Assembly (NCBI GenBank): GCA_025454835.1
Contig: JALONQ010000021.1
Location: 1 to 43,789, forward strand
From: Bacteroidota bacterium
Lineage (GTDB): Bacteria > Bacteroidota > Ignavibacteria > UBA10030
Direction: 5' to 3'
Length of the DNA stretch: 43,789 nt
Each line of letters opens with the position of its first letter. Positions within the stretch are counted from its first letter, which is position 1. This document shows, in pieces, positions 7,853-16,282 of the stretch. Below the pieces are notes generated by a model. It saw nothing but the letters and a program-made list of their open reading frames with translations, was not told the DNA's origin and ran no database searches. A program made the position numbers and the translations under genes.

Positions 7853-7993
7853 ATGCTGATCGAACAGACCATCTTGATCCCCCGCGATGACGATCTTCGA
7901 CCCATCTCCGTCCGTGAGTTTCGGGCGTCCATCTGGATGGTCGCCGCCGCCGCCCTCGCGTATGTGCTGATCATGCTCCTCTTTGTCCCGTAG
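7853..7993 (+). CDS. Small single-span membrane protein in the pst operon
   Basis: A 46-codon ORF begins at ATG 7853 with AAGGA (7841-7845) seven bases upstream and ends at TAG 7991-7993. The product starts 'MLIEQTILIPRDDDLRPIS', continues with a short basic stretch ('VREFRAS') and ends in a hydrophobic run 'IWMVAAAALAYVLIMLLF' of about 18 residues followed by VP. This suggests a C-terminal membrane anchor with the polar half in the cytoplasm. It lies 33 bp after pstS1 and 43 bp before the porin start, same strand. No family is recognised. The ribosome site, the fit between two operon genes and the clean TM segment support a real gene; no homologues could be checked. Confidence 0.6.
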   Translation: MLIEQTILIPRDDDLRPISVREFRASIWMVAAAALAYVLIMLLFVP

Positions 7994-8036
7994 CCTTCTG
8001 ACGATCCTCATCTCATCAGCCACCACAGGTTTACTC

Positions 8037-9383
8037 ATGACTGTCCGATACGCCGTAGCAGCCATCCTGCTGGGTGCGGGGCTTCTCAGTTCCGCGGCCG
8101 CCCAGGAAGATTCCACCGTCGCCGCATTGCGCGAGCAGATCGCTCAGCTCAAGGGAGAGGCAGAGGGGCTCCAGGAGATGTTCGCGGAAGTGAAGAATGC
8201 GGTCGATGCACTGAAGAAACTCAAACTCTCGGGCTACATTCAGGCCCAGTTCCAATCGGCCGAGGCGGCTGGCATTGGCTCGTATGCCGGAGGCAACTTC
8301 CCGTCTGCAACAGCTTCACGCTTGAGCGTCCGTCGCGGACGGATCAAGGCGCAATACACGAACGACCTGACCTTCTCCACGGCCGTCTTGCAGATCGATA
8401 TCACGCAGAGCGGCGTGGGCATCAAAGACGCATATCTCGGCATCCGCGATCCGTGGACGAAGTTCGTCGGCCTCACCGCTGGCGTCTTCGACCGGCCGTT
8501 CGGGTTCGAGATCTCCTATTCTTCAGGATCGCGCGAGAATCCCGAGAGGTCGCGCATGTTCCAGGTGCTCTTCCCGGGCGAACGGGACCTGGGGATGAAG
8601 CTTGAAGTTCTTCCGGCTGAAGTGCTGTTCGAAGGGGAGTGGCTCAGCTACCTCAACCTCCGGGCGGGGTTCTTTAACGGCACCGGTCCGACCGCCAACG
8701 AGAACGACAATCGGAAAGACTTCATCGGCCGGCTTGGATTCGAGTTCCCTTTCGCGGAACAGAACCTAGCGATCGACGGCGGCGTGTCGCTGTATCGCGG
8801 CTCAGCCCGGGCCACGACGAAAAAGATTTACACAGCTGACGCCACCACGCGGGTGTTCGTGGTGGACTCGACCGCCACGAATCTCGGCAAGAACTACGAC
8901 CGCAACTACGTCGGCGTCGACCTGCAGATCTATTACGAGCTGCCCATCCTCGGAGGCATCTCCGTCCGGGCCGAGGCGATCCAAGGCTCGCAGCCATCGA
9001 CTGGCACCGACAATCGCGTCTATTCCACGGCCACTGCTGACCTCTATCGCCGGGAGGTCCGGGGCTTCTATGTCAACATCATCCAGAACATCGGCGTGAG
9101 CCACCAGGTCATCGCCCGGTACGACGAGTTCGATCCGAATACCAAAGTGTCCGGCGTGAATGTCGGGGCAACCCCCACCGCCCGGCTGACCGACCAGGAC
9201 CTCAAGTACACGACGCTCGGCGTGGGCTACATCTACCACTGGGATGACAATGTCAAGTTTGTCCTGTACTATGACATGGTCACCAACGAGACGGCTAACC
9301 CCGCTGCGACGGGTGCTCTCGCCTCGTTTAAAGGCGACGTGAAGGACAACGTCCTCACGCTCCGCACCCAGTTCCGCTTCTGA
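8037..9383 (+). CDS. OprP/OprO-like phosphate-selective porin
   Basis: A 448-residue outer-membrane porin. ATG 8037 is chosen over an upstream in-frame start at 7983 because it gives a clean signal peptide, 'MTVRYAVAAILLGAGLL' to 'SSAAAQ', with AGG at 8027-8029 as ribosome site. After cleavage there is a coiled-coil-like stretch ('VAALREQIAQLKGEAEGLQ', about residues 28-60), as in many OprO/OprP-like porins. Amphipathic strands follow: 'SGYIQAQFQ', 'VRRGRIKAQYTNDLTFS', 'GVFDRPFGFEISYSSGSRE'. The C terminus is 'LRTQFRF', the terminal aromatic recognised by the BAM machinery. The family forms trimeric anion channels for phosphate or polyphosphate. A place between two pstS genes supports phosphate uptake across the outer membrane. 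Confidence 0.88.
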   Translation: MTVRYAVAAILLGAGLLSSAAAQEDSTVAALREQIAQLKGEAEGLQEMFAEVKNAVDALKKLKLSGYIQAQFQSAEAAGIGSYAGGNFPSATASRLSVRRGRIKAQYTNDLTFSTAVLQIDITQSGVGIKDAYLGIRDPWTKFVGLTAGVFDRPFGFEISYSSGSRENPERSRMFQVLFPGERDLGMKLEVLPAEVLFEGEWLSYLNLRAGFFNGTGPTANENDNRKDFIGRLGFEFPFAEQNLAIDGGVSLYRGSARATTKKIYTADATTRVFVVDSTATNLGKNYDRNYVGVDLQIYYELPILGGISVRAEAIQGSQPSTGTDNRVYSTATADLYRREVRGFYVNIIQNIGVSHQVIARYDEFDPNTKVSGVNVGATPTARLTDQDLKYTTLGVGYIYHWDDNVKFVLYYDMVTNETANPAATGALASFKGDVKDNVLTLRTQFRF

Positions 9384-9409
9384 ACCGCACAACTCCAAGG
9401 AACCGACCG

Positions 9410-10234
9410 ATGCGACCCATCATCCATTTCTTGACCCTCTCGATCGTTGCCGCCGCGACCATGGTGGCGCAGGAGGTCATCACCGTGAAAGGCTCCGACA
9501 CAATGGTCCTGCTGGCCCAGCGATGGGCCGAGGTCTATATGTCGAAGCATCAGGATGTGACGATCCAGGTCACCGGAGGCGGTTCGGGCACCGGGATCTC
9601 TGCCCTCATCAACGGCACGACGGACATTTGCAATTCCTCACGTCCGATGAAGACCTCGGAGAAGCAGAAGCTGAAGCAACGGTTCAACTCCCTCGGTGTC
9701 GAGATCAAAGCCGCCAAGGACGGCCTCTCGGTCTACGTGAACGAGGCCAACCCGGTGAAGGAACTGACGATCGAGCAGGTGCGGAAGATCTACTTGGGCG
9801 AGATCACCAACTGGAAGCAGGTGGGAGGGGACGAAGCCCGCATCATTCTCTACAGCCGCGAGAACAACTCGGGCACGTATGTCTACTTCAAGGACAACAT
9901 CCTTGAAGGTAAGGACTACGCCCCGAACACGCAGAGCCTGCCGGGGACGGCGGCCGTCGTGAACGCCGTGTCGAAAGACAAGAATGGCATTGGCTACGGT
10001 GGCGCGGCCTACGGCCGCGGCATCCGAGAGCTGGCGCTGAAGGCCGACGAATCCTCGATGGCCTATCCCCCTACCGCGGAGAATGTCAGGAGCGGCGCCT
10101 ACCCGATGACCAGGTTCCTCTACATGTATGTGCGGACCCGCCCAACCGGTTCGGCGAAAGCGTACATTGACTGGATCCTGAGCGACGAGGGGCAGTCGGT
10201 CGTTCAGAGCATCGGCTACTTTCCGCTTCGCTGA
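9410..10234 (+). CDS. pstS: Phosphate ABC transporter substrate-binding protein, second copy
   Basis: A 274-residue PstS paralogue with signal peptide 'MRPIIHFLTLSIVAAATMVA' and the same pocket segments as the first copy ('VKGSDTM', 'SGTGISALINGTTDI', 'SSRPMK', 'YSRENNSGTY', 'IGYFPLR'). AAGGA (9397-9401) lies 8 bases before the ATG. It differs from copy one mainly in surface lysine-rich stretches ('KTSEKQKLKQRFN') and near the C terminus. It sits 3 bp before pstC, so it is the copy most tightly linked to the permease. Two binding proteins may give different affinities or simply dosage; the sequence does not say which. Confidence 0.96.
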   Translation: MRPIIHFLTLSIVAAATMVAQEVITVKGSDTMVLLAQRWAEVYMSKHQDVTIQVTGGGSGTGISALINGTTDICNSSRPMKTSEKQKLKQRFNSLGVEIKAAKDGLSVYVNEANPVKELTIEQVRKIYLGEITNWKQVGGDEARIILYSRENNSGTYVYFKDNILEGKDYAPNTQSLPGTAAVVNAVSKDKNGIGYGGAAYGRGIRELALKADESSMAYPPTAENVRSGAYPMTRFLYMYVRTRPTGSAKAYIDWILSDEGQSVVQSIGYFPLR

Positions 10235-10237
10235 TCG

Positions 10238-11287
10238 ATGCGATCCTCCGATCTCTACACGCGCAAGTTTCACGTCAGCGAGTTCCTCGCCGAAAAGCTG
10301 ATCGCGGCAACGGCATTCCTGTCCTTCGCCGTGATCATTCTCATCTTCGTTTTTGTCTTCCGCGAGGCGTTGCCGATCTTTTCTTCCTCGGAGCCTGCGA
10401 CGCACGATGAGGCCGTTCAGGAGGAGGTCGAAACGTACGGCGAGGAAGCGTTGGGCGAAGCCTCGCAACTGCGTGCGGCCGAGGAAAAGGAGCGCCGTGC
10501 CGGTTCGATCGAACATGTCGAGGGGAATGCGAGCCTCCGTAACTTGCTTAGTACCGACTGGCAGCCGGTGTCGGGCGAGCCCAAGTTCGGCCTGCTCCCG
10601 CTGATCGTGGGCAGTCTGAAGGTGTCGCTCATCGCGATCCTCCTTGCGGCGCCGCTCGCCATTCTTGCGGCGCTCTATACGTCGACATTCGCGCCGAAAC
10701 GGGTCAAAGAGATCCTCAAACCGGCGATCGAGATCCTCGCCGGTTTCCCGTCGGTGGTCATCGGGTTCTTCGCCTTGATCGTGCTGGCGACGTTCGTGCA
10801 GGATCTGTTCGGCACGATGTACCGTTTGAACGCGTTCGTCGGCGGTGTGGCGCTGTCGCTCGCCGTCATCCCGATCGTCTACACGATCGCCGAGGACGCG
10901 ATCGCCGCCGTTCCTAAGTCAATGACCGAGGCCTCGCTGGCCCTCGGCGCAACATCGTGGCAAACAGCCCTCTTCGTGACCTTGCCGGCCGCTACGCCTG
11001 GCATCTTTGCAGCGGTCCTGCTGGGCGTTGGCCGGGCGTTCGGTGAGACCATGATCGTGCTCATGGCAACGGGGAACGCCGCCTTGATGACGTTCAATGT
11101 GACCGATCCTGTCCGCACGATGTCGGCGACGATCGGTGCTGAGATGGCCGAGGTTGTCTTCGGCGACACGCACTACAACGTGCTGTTCCTCATCGGGTCG
11201 ATCCTGTTCATTTTCACGTTCACGCTCAATGCCGTGGCAGAGTTCTACATTCGCCGTCGGCTGTTGCGCAAGTTCCGGGGAGGCTGA
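10238..11287 (+). CDS. pstC: Phosphate ABC transporter permease PstC with acidic insert
   Basis: A 349-residue inner-membrane permease. TM1 is at about residues 19-42 ('LIAATAFLSFAVIILIFVFV'). The main permease domain begins near 'GLLPLIVGSLKVSLIAILLA' and contains the ABC-permease coupling (EAA-type) segment 'MTEASLALGATSWQTALFVT', followed by further TM segments to 'RRRLLRKFRGG'. Between 'REALPIF' and 'STDWQPVSGEPKFG' there is an extra charged stretch of roughly 60 residues, rich in Glu and Ala ('EEVETYGEEALGEASQLRAA'). Typical PstC proteins have a much shorter loop there. With the usual topology it would be periplasmic. The start follows pstS2 by 3 bp, and pstA follows by 2 bp. Confidence 0.95.
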   Translation: MRSSDLYTRKFHVSEFLAEKLIAATAFLSFAVIILIFVFVFREALPIFSSSEPATHDEAVQEEVETYGEEALGEASQLRAAEEKERRAGSIEHVEGNASLRNLLSTDWQPVSGEPKFGLLPLIVGSLKVSLIAILLAAPLAILAALYTSTFAPKRVKEILKPAIEILAGFPSVVIGFFALIVLATFVQDLFGTMYRLNAFVGGVALSLAVIPIVYTIAEDAIAAVPKSMTEASLALGATSWQTALFVTLPAATPGIFAAVLLGVGRAFGETMIVLMATGNAALMTFNVTDPVRTMSATIGAEMAEVVFGDTHYNVLFLIGSILFIFTFTLNAVAEFYIRRRLLRKFRGG

Positions 11288-11289
11288 CG

Positions 11290-12192
11290 ATGCGCAACGC
11301 CCCCTGGCTTGGAACACTGACCGTTGTCGGCTCAGGCGCAGCGGCCCTGACGATCATTCTGCTGGTGGTCGTGGTGATGGCGAACATTCTCATCGGAGGA
11401 TGGGACACGCTGAGTTGGGAGTTCCTCTCCGCTGCACCGACGGAGGGCATGACCGCCGGCGGGGTCTTCCCCGCGATCGTCGGCACGTTCCTCCGGGTGA
11501 TCCTGATGTCGATCGTCGGGGTTCCGATCGGAGCGATCACGGCGATCTATTTGAGCGAGTATGCAAGCCAGCGCTCGATCTTTGCCCGCTTCATTCGGTT
11601 TGCGGTGAACACCCTCGCGGGCGTTCCTGCCATCGTGTTCGGGCTTTTCGGCCTCGGGTTCTTCATCCAGTTCGTTGGTGGCGGCATGGATCGCGCGTTC
11701 GGCGACGGCGTCGAGTTGCGATGGGCCCAGCCGAACCTCCTGTGGGCCAGTCTCACGATGGCATTGATGACGCTTCCCGTGGTGATTGTTTCGGTCGAAG
11801 AAGCTATGCGAAACGTTCCCCGAGAACTCCGCGAGGCAAGTCTGGCCCTCGGCGCCAGCCGGTGGCAGACGGTCTACAAGGTCGTACTGCCGAATTCCAT
11901 TACGGGATTGCTCACGGGGGGCGTGCTTGCGGTAAGCCGTGGTGCGGGTGAAGTGGCCCCGATCCTGTTCACCGGTGCGGCCTACTTTCTGCCCCACTTG
12001 CCGAACTCGCTCTCGGACCAGTTCATGGAACTGGGCTATCACATCTATGTCATGTCGACCCAATCCCCCGATGTTGAAGCGACCATGGGGATCCAGTACG
12101 CCACGACGCTTGTCCTGCTACTGCTCACGTTCTCGTTGAACTTCGCTGCCGTGTATCTACGCTACCGAATGCGAAAGCGCGCGATCGCCTGA
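11290..12192 (+). CDS. pstA: Phosphate ABC transporter permease PstA
   Basis: A 300-residue partner permease of PstC. It starts 2 bp after pstC. It has a first TM segment near residues 12-35 ('GSGAAALTIILLVVVVMANI'), the conserved loop start 'GGVFPAIVGTFLRVILM', 'GAITAIYLSEYA', and the EAA coupling loop 'VPRELREASLALGASRWQTV' that contacts PstB. 'SRGAGEVAPILFTGAAYFLP' and a basic C terminus 'YRMRKRAIA' complete the pattern. The length is normal for the family. With PstC it forms the channel for phosphate transport into the cytoplasm. No anomalies seen. Confidence 0.96.
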   Translation: MRNAPWLGTLTVVGSGAAALTIILLVVVVMANILIGGWDTLSWEFLSAAPTEGMTAGGVFPAIVGTFLRVILMSIVGVPIGAITAIYLSEYASQRSIFARFIRFAVNTLAGVPAIVFGLFGLGFFIQFVGGGMDRAFGDGVELRWAQPNLLWASLTMALMTLPVVIVSVEEAMRNVPRELREASLALGASRWQTVYKVVLPNSITGLLTGGVLAVSRGAGEVAPILFTGAAYFLPHLPNSLSDQFMELGYHIYVMSTQSPDVEATMGIQYATTLVLLLLTFSLNFAAVYLRYRMRKRAIA

Positions 12193-12198
12193 AAACAC

Positions 12199-12969
12199 AT
12201 GACGACCTCCATGGATGAAACCCGCATCCGGACCGAAGGGCTCAATCTCTTCTACGGACCCAAGCAAGCGCTCAAGAGCGTCTCGGTGGACCTGAAGAAG
12301 AGCCGTGTGACCGCCCTCATCGGGCCCTCCGGTTGCGGCAAATCGACGTTCCTTCGAGCTCTGAACCGCATGAACGACCTGATCGACGACGTACACGTCG
12401 AAGGGAAGGTCCTGATCGAGGGAGTCGACATCTATGACCCGAAGGTCGATGTCGTCGAGCTCCGGAAGAGGGTAGGGATGATCTTTCAGAAGTCCAATCC
12501 CTTCCCGAAGTCGATCTATGAGAACGTCGCGTACGGGCCCCGCATCAACGGCGTCAACGACCGGTCGAAGCTGGATGAGATGGTGGAGCGGTCCCTGAGG
12601 CAAGCGGCGCTGTGGGACGAAGTGAAAGACGACCTGACGAAGAGCGGGCTGGCGCTTTCCGGCGGCCAGCAGCAGCGGCTGTGTATCGCCCGCGCGATGG
12701 CGGTGAATCCCGAGATCCTCTTGATGGACGAACCCGCAAGTGCCCTCGATCCGATCGCGACGGCAAAGATCGAAGAACTCATCTATCAGTTGAAAAGCAC
12801 CTACACAATCGTTATCGTAACTCACAACATGCAACAAGCAGCCCGGGTGAGTGACGATACGGCCTTCTTCTACCTCGGCGAGTTGATCGAGATGGACGAG
12901 ACAAAGAAAATGTTCACGGCGCCTTCAAAGAAGCAGACGGAGGACTACGTCACAGGCCGGTTCGGCTGA
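12199..12969 (+). CDS. pstB: Phosphate ABC transporter ATP-binding protein PstB
   Basis: A 256-residue ABC ATPase with Walker A 'GPSGCGKST' (42-50), Q-loop '[18 protein letters not shown]' (PstB-type), ABC signature 'LSGGQQQR' (153-160), Walker B 'ILLMDEP' (173-179), D-loop 'SALDP' and switch His in 'VTHNM'. The C-terminal '[12 protein letters not shown]' is the usual PstB ending. It energises PstCA and, with PhoU, takes part in phosphate signalling to PhoR-type kinases. It is placed 6 bp after pstA and 49 bp before phoU. An alternative start at the ATG of codon 5 (12211) is possible. Confidence 0.97.
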   Translation: MTTSMDETRIRTEGLNLFYGPKQALKSVSVDLKKSRVTALIGPSGCGKSTFLRALNRMNDLIDDVHVEGKVLIEGVDIYDPKVDVVELRKRVGMIFQKSNPFPKSIYENVAYGPRINGVNDRSKLDEMVERSLRQAALWDEVKDDLTKSGLALSGGQQQRLCIARAMAVNPEILLMDEPASALDPIATAKIEELIYQLKSTYTIVIVTHNMQQAARVSDDTAFFYLGELIEMDETKKMFTAPSKKQTEDYVTGRFG

Positions 12970-13018
12970 TCCGCCGACGCGTGCTGTGCGCTGATCCATT
13001 GACATTCGAGCACGGAAT

Positions 13019-13711
13019 ATGGAACGACGATTCGAACGGGAACTCGAGAGCCTCAAGACCTCCATCATCAAGATGGGTAGCGTTGTCGAGGACAACTTCA
13101 GCAAAGCACTGGAGTCGGTGCTGCGCGACGACCTGTCCTTGGCGAAGGCCGTCATCGACGGAGACGGCCGGATCAATGAGCTCGAGATGGAGATCGACAA
13201 CGCCGTGATCGACCTCCTGGCGCTCCAGCAGCCGGTCGCGACCGACCTTCGCCTGATCATCGCCGTTCAGAAGATCAACAACGACCTGGAACGGATCGGC
13301 GATCACGCCGTCAATATCGCCGAGTCAGCCGAATGGCTCGGAGCATCCAAGGACAAAGAACCGCTCCTGCAGATCCCGCGCATGGCGGAACTGACCCGCA
13401 CGGTGCTGCGCCACGCCCTCGACAGTTTCATTCTGCTCGACCCCAAGCTGGCGCAGACGGTCCTCGAACGGGACGACCAGATCGACCTGTTGAACAAGGA
13501 GACCGTCCGCGAGGTCATCGGCCTCATCAAGAGCGACTCAAGGACGGTCGATGGTGGTATGCAGATCATCCGCATCAGCCGAAACCTCGAGCGCGTCGGC
13601 GACCTATCGACCAACATCGCCGAGGAAGTGATCTTCCTCACGCAGGCGCGGGTCGTCAAGCACCACGCGGCGGAGGTGCATCATCATCCCATGCAGTCGA
13701 AGAAGCATTGA
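13019..13711 (+). CDS. phoU: Phosphate signalling complex protein PhoU
   Basis: A 230-residue all-helical PhoU. Two three-helix repeats are visible: the first with 'FEREL..LKTSIIKMG' and 'DLRLIIAVQKINNDLERIGD', the second ending in 'GGMQIIRISRNLERVGDLST'. The repeated E-x-x-x-D/E-x-x-R-x-x-D clusters bind metal in known PhoU structures. It negatively regulates the Pho response and Pst activity. The C terminus is His-rich ('VVKHHAAEVHHHPMQ'), which is uncommon and could add metal affinity. It is the last gene of the pst operon. No phoB/phoR pair is in the window, so the two-component system lies elsewhere. No clear terminator is seen before the gene at 13814. Confidence 0.96.
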   Translation: MERRFERELESLKTSIIKMGSVVEDNFSKALESVLRDDLSLAKAVIDGDGRINELEMEIDNAVIDLLALQQPVATDLRLIIAVQKINNDLERIGDHAVNIAESAEWLGASKDKEPLLQIPRMAELTRTVLRHALDSFILLDPKLAQTVLERDDQIDLLNKETVREVIGLIKSDSRTVDGGMQIIRISRNLERVGDLSTNIAEEVIFLTQARVVKHHAAEVHHHPMQSKKH

Positions 13712-13813
13712 CCGCCTGGCTGCGTCCGCGATGGCGAAGGCAGGAAAAGGTGCCGGGCCATTGACCCTGACCCAAATTCCGCCGAACCTTGACGGACACC
13801 AATCGTCCGTCGA

Positions 13814-16273
13814 GTGAAGACCCCCCAACGCCGTCTCCTCCTCCTGCTCATCTTGTTGACCGTCGCCGCTCTCGCAACGGTCAACGACGCCCTCCTGTAC
13901 ACCCCCGACAGCGCGCGCTATCTCATCTGGGCCCAGTCGCTGAGCCGGTTCGACGGCTTCAACGACTTTACGCTCCCCGACCCGACGCGCTACGTCGTGC
14001 ATGCGCCCCTCTATCCGTTCGTGCTCGTGCCGGCCGCATGGATCGCCCCCGGCAGCGTGGTGGCCGCCAAGATCACCAATATCCTCCTGGGCGCCGCGCT
14101 CGTGTGGCTCTTTTTCAGCTGGCTCCGGAGAACCGTCAGTCCCGTTATGGCGGCCTGGGTCTCGTCGCTCTTGGCCCTGAACGCGCTGACCCTCATCTAT
14201 AGTACGCAGGTGCTGTCGGAGGTCCCGTTCGCCATGGCATTTATCGGGGCGGCCATGCTGGCCGAAGACCTCGACCGGCCGAAAGAAGGCCGGATCACGG
14301 CGGAGTTCGCGGCGATCGTGCTGGCGCTCGGGGCCGCGATGTTCCTGCGCGAGATCGGGGTGACGCTCGTGGCCGCCTTCGTCCTGCTCTGGCTGACGGC
14401 GGGCCAGCGGCGCACGGCGCTTATGGTCGGCGGTCTCTGTCTCCTCGTGTATGTCCTCTGGTTCCTGCGCAACGAAGTCATCGTGGCCGGCATCGAAGAG
14501 CCTCCCCTCAGGAACAGCAAGCTCCTCACGGCCCATCTCTACACTCCGCAAGATGCCAGCCTCATCGCCGAATTGATGGCGCGCCTCACGACCAACGCGC
14601 GCGTCTACGCCAATCACCTCTCGTCGCTCGTCTTCGCTCCGGACCTGGGCGTGCGTTCACACGGCCTGGTGCACATCGGGTGGCTACCCGTGCAATGGAC
14701 GATGGCAGCTCTCACCATCCTCCGCCCCGTTTACCTGGTGGCGACGCTCGTGCTGCCGACGCTGGGCCTGTTCCTCGGCCGGCGGGCGCACGCGTCGGCG
14801 GGACGCGTGGCGATCGTCCTCGGTCTTTACATCATCCCCGTCCTGTTGTATCCGATCAACGACATTCGCTTCCTCTATCCGGTTCTCGTGGGACTGCTCT
14901 ATCTGGGTGCGATCGGCGCGCAGGAGGGATGGGCGAAGTGGGGCCGTCGGCTTCCAACGGCGGCGCTGAAGCCGCTGGCAGTGGCAGGACTCTTGTTGGG
15001 GCTCACGCCAAACATCGTCTGGGCCGCCTCCTACGTCTCGATGAACTGGCGGATGGCGCACGACCGTGAGGCCCTTGCGCTGGACCCCGGCGTGCCCGAC
15101 TACTACCGCAAGACCCTGGCGGAGGCAGGTGCTTGGATCAGGCAGAATGTGGAGCCCGGTGTCACCATCCTCTCCCGTTGGAAGGAGGTGGCCCTGGAGG
15201 CGGGCGAACGGTCTGTGATCGACGTCGACCCGCAGATGACGCCTGACAACTTCGACCGGACGATCCGCGACTACGATGTGCGCTACATCGCCTCGGTCAC
15301 CTGGGCGTCCGGTCTGCGGGAGAACGAGACGCAACTCGAGTATTCGTCGAGGTATCGGTTCGTACCGGTCCACCGCGCCGGCTCCGTGGACATTCTCCGC
15401 GTCGAGCCGAAGGTCTTCGGGCCCTCCGCTTCGCAGGTGGTCCGTTCGACGGACGACAGCGTGCTGGTGTTCCGTACGGCTGTTCGGATCCTCCGTCGCG
15501 GGAACCCGGCGGTGGCCGAGTCGCTCTTGCAGGCCGCCGAACAGCGCATGGGCCGTTTCGCGTCGATCGTGTTCCAGCGGGCCGTCGCGAAGGCGCTCGC
15601 CGGCCAATTGGACGAAGCGATGGGGCTCTTCGAGCGGGTCCGATCGATCCCACAGGCCGGGTCTCTTCTCCAGCAGGCGTGGTACCACCAGGAGATCATC
15701 TCCCGCTGGCGTGCGGCACGCCCCCTTCCTCCAGGCGACGAGCGGGCTACGAAGTTCCATATCGTCGCCGTGAATTTCTGGGAGTTGGGCTACCGGGAGC
15801 AGGCCTTTCGCATGATCGACACCGTTCTTCAATCCCAGCCCGACTTCTTTCCAGCCCTGATCTTTGCTTCCATTTTTCGCTATCAGGACGGCGACGTGAC
15901 GTCCGCGGGGGCATTCCTCCGCCGCGCCGAGGCTCAACAGCCGGCCAATCCGCTCGTGACGACGATGCGCGTGGTGTTGGAAGCGGAGGAGCAGTGGCGT
16001 GGGGCGACATCCGCCGACCAGCGTGCAGAAGCCCGGCGGCGACAGGCTCAGGCCTTTCAGATGGTCAACATGCGTGAAGACGCGATCGATGCCTGGCGGG
16101 CGGCCCTGCAGGATGCGCCGGACGATGCGCAGTCCTTGGCCGCGTTGACCGACCTCATGGAGGCCAAGCGTCGATTCGGCCCGGCGCGATCGCTGGCGCG
16201 AAGGTGGGTGTTGGTGGACCCTGATTCCCCGCAGGCGCGTGAGCGGCTGGTATCGCTCGAACGCCGTTGGTAG
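13814..16273 (+). CDS. GT-C-like polytopic membrane protein with C-terminal TPR-like region
   Basis: An 819-residue protein starting at GTG 13814 with no good ribosome site. The N-terminal half has about ten hydrophobic segments, the first at residues 8-24. After TM1 comes a loop with an acidic residue, 'LYTPDSARYLIWAQSLSR', placed as the catalytic Asp is in GT-C (ArnT/PMT-like) transferases that use lipid-linked sugars. From about residue 470 onward the protein is soluble. From about 550 it contains helical repeats such as 'AVAESLLQAAEQRMGRFASI' and 'GYREQAFRMIDTVLQSQPDF', which look like TPRs. A paralogue with the same layout is at 36291-38663. Transferase activity is inferred from fold and topology only. 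It ends 9 bp from the convergent receptor gene. Confidence 0.75.
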   Translation: MKTPQRRLLLLLILLTVAALATVNDALLYTPDSARYLIWAQSLSRFDGFNDFTLPDPTRYVVHAPLYPFVLVPAAWIAPGSVVAAKITNILLGAALVWLFFSWLRRTVSPVMAAWVSSLLALNALTLIYSTQVLSEVPFAMAFIGAAMLAEDLDRPKEGRITAEFAAIVLALGAAMFLREIGVTLVAAFVLLWLTAGQRRTALMVGGLCLLVYVLWFLRNEVIVAGIEEPPLRNSKLLTAHLYTPQDASLIAELMARLTTNARVYANHLSSLVFAPDLGVRSHGLVHIGWLPVQWTMAALTILRPVYLVATLVLPTLGLFLGRRAHASAGRVAIVLGLYIIPVLLYPINDIRFLYPVLVGLLYLGAIGAQEGWAKWGRRLPTAALKPLAVAGLLLGLTPNIVWAASYVSMNWRMAHDREALALDPGVPDYYRKTLAEAGAWIRQNVEPGVTILSRWKEVALEAGERSVIDVDPQMTPDNFDRTIRDYDVRYIASVTWASGLRENETQLEYSSRYRFVPVHRAGSVDILRVEPKVFGPSASQVVRSTDDSVLVFRTAVRILRRGNPAVAESLLQAAEQRMGRFASIVFQRAVAKALAGQLDEAMGLFERVRSIPQAGSLLQQAWYHQEIISRWRAARPLPPGDERATKFHIVAVNFWELGYREQAFRMIDTVLQSQPDFFPALIFASIFRYQDGDVTSAGAFLRRAEAQQPANPLVTTMRVVLEAEEQWRGATSADQRAEARRRQAQAFQMVNMREDAIDAWRAALQDAPDDAQSLAALTDLMEAKRRFGPARSLARRWVLVDPDSPQARERLVSLERRW

Positions 16274-16282
16274 GAGAGGGTC

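Noticed and set aside
12810-12845. GTAACTCACAACATGCAACA-like string as a third Pho box
   Set aside because: It is inside the pstB coding region at the switch-His motif, and the hexamers are not in 11-bp phase.
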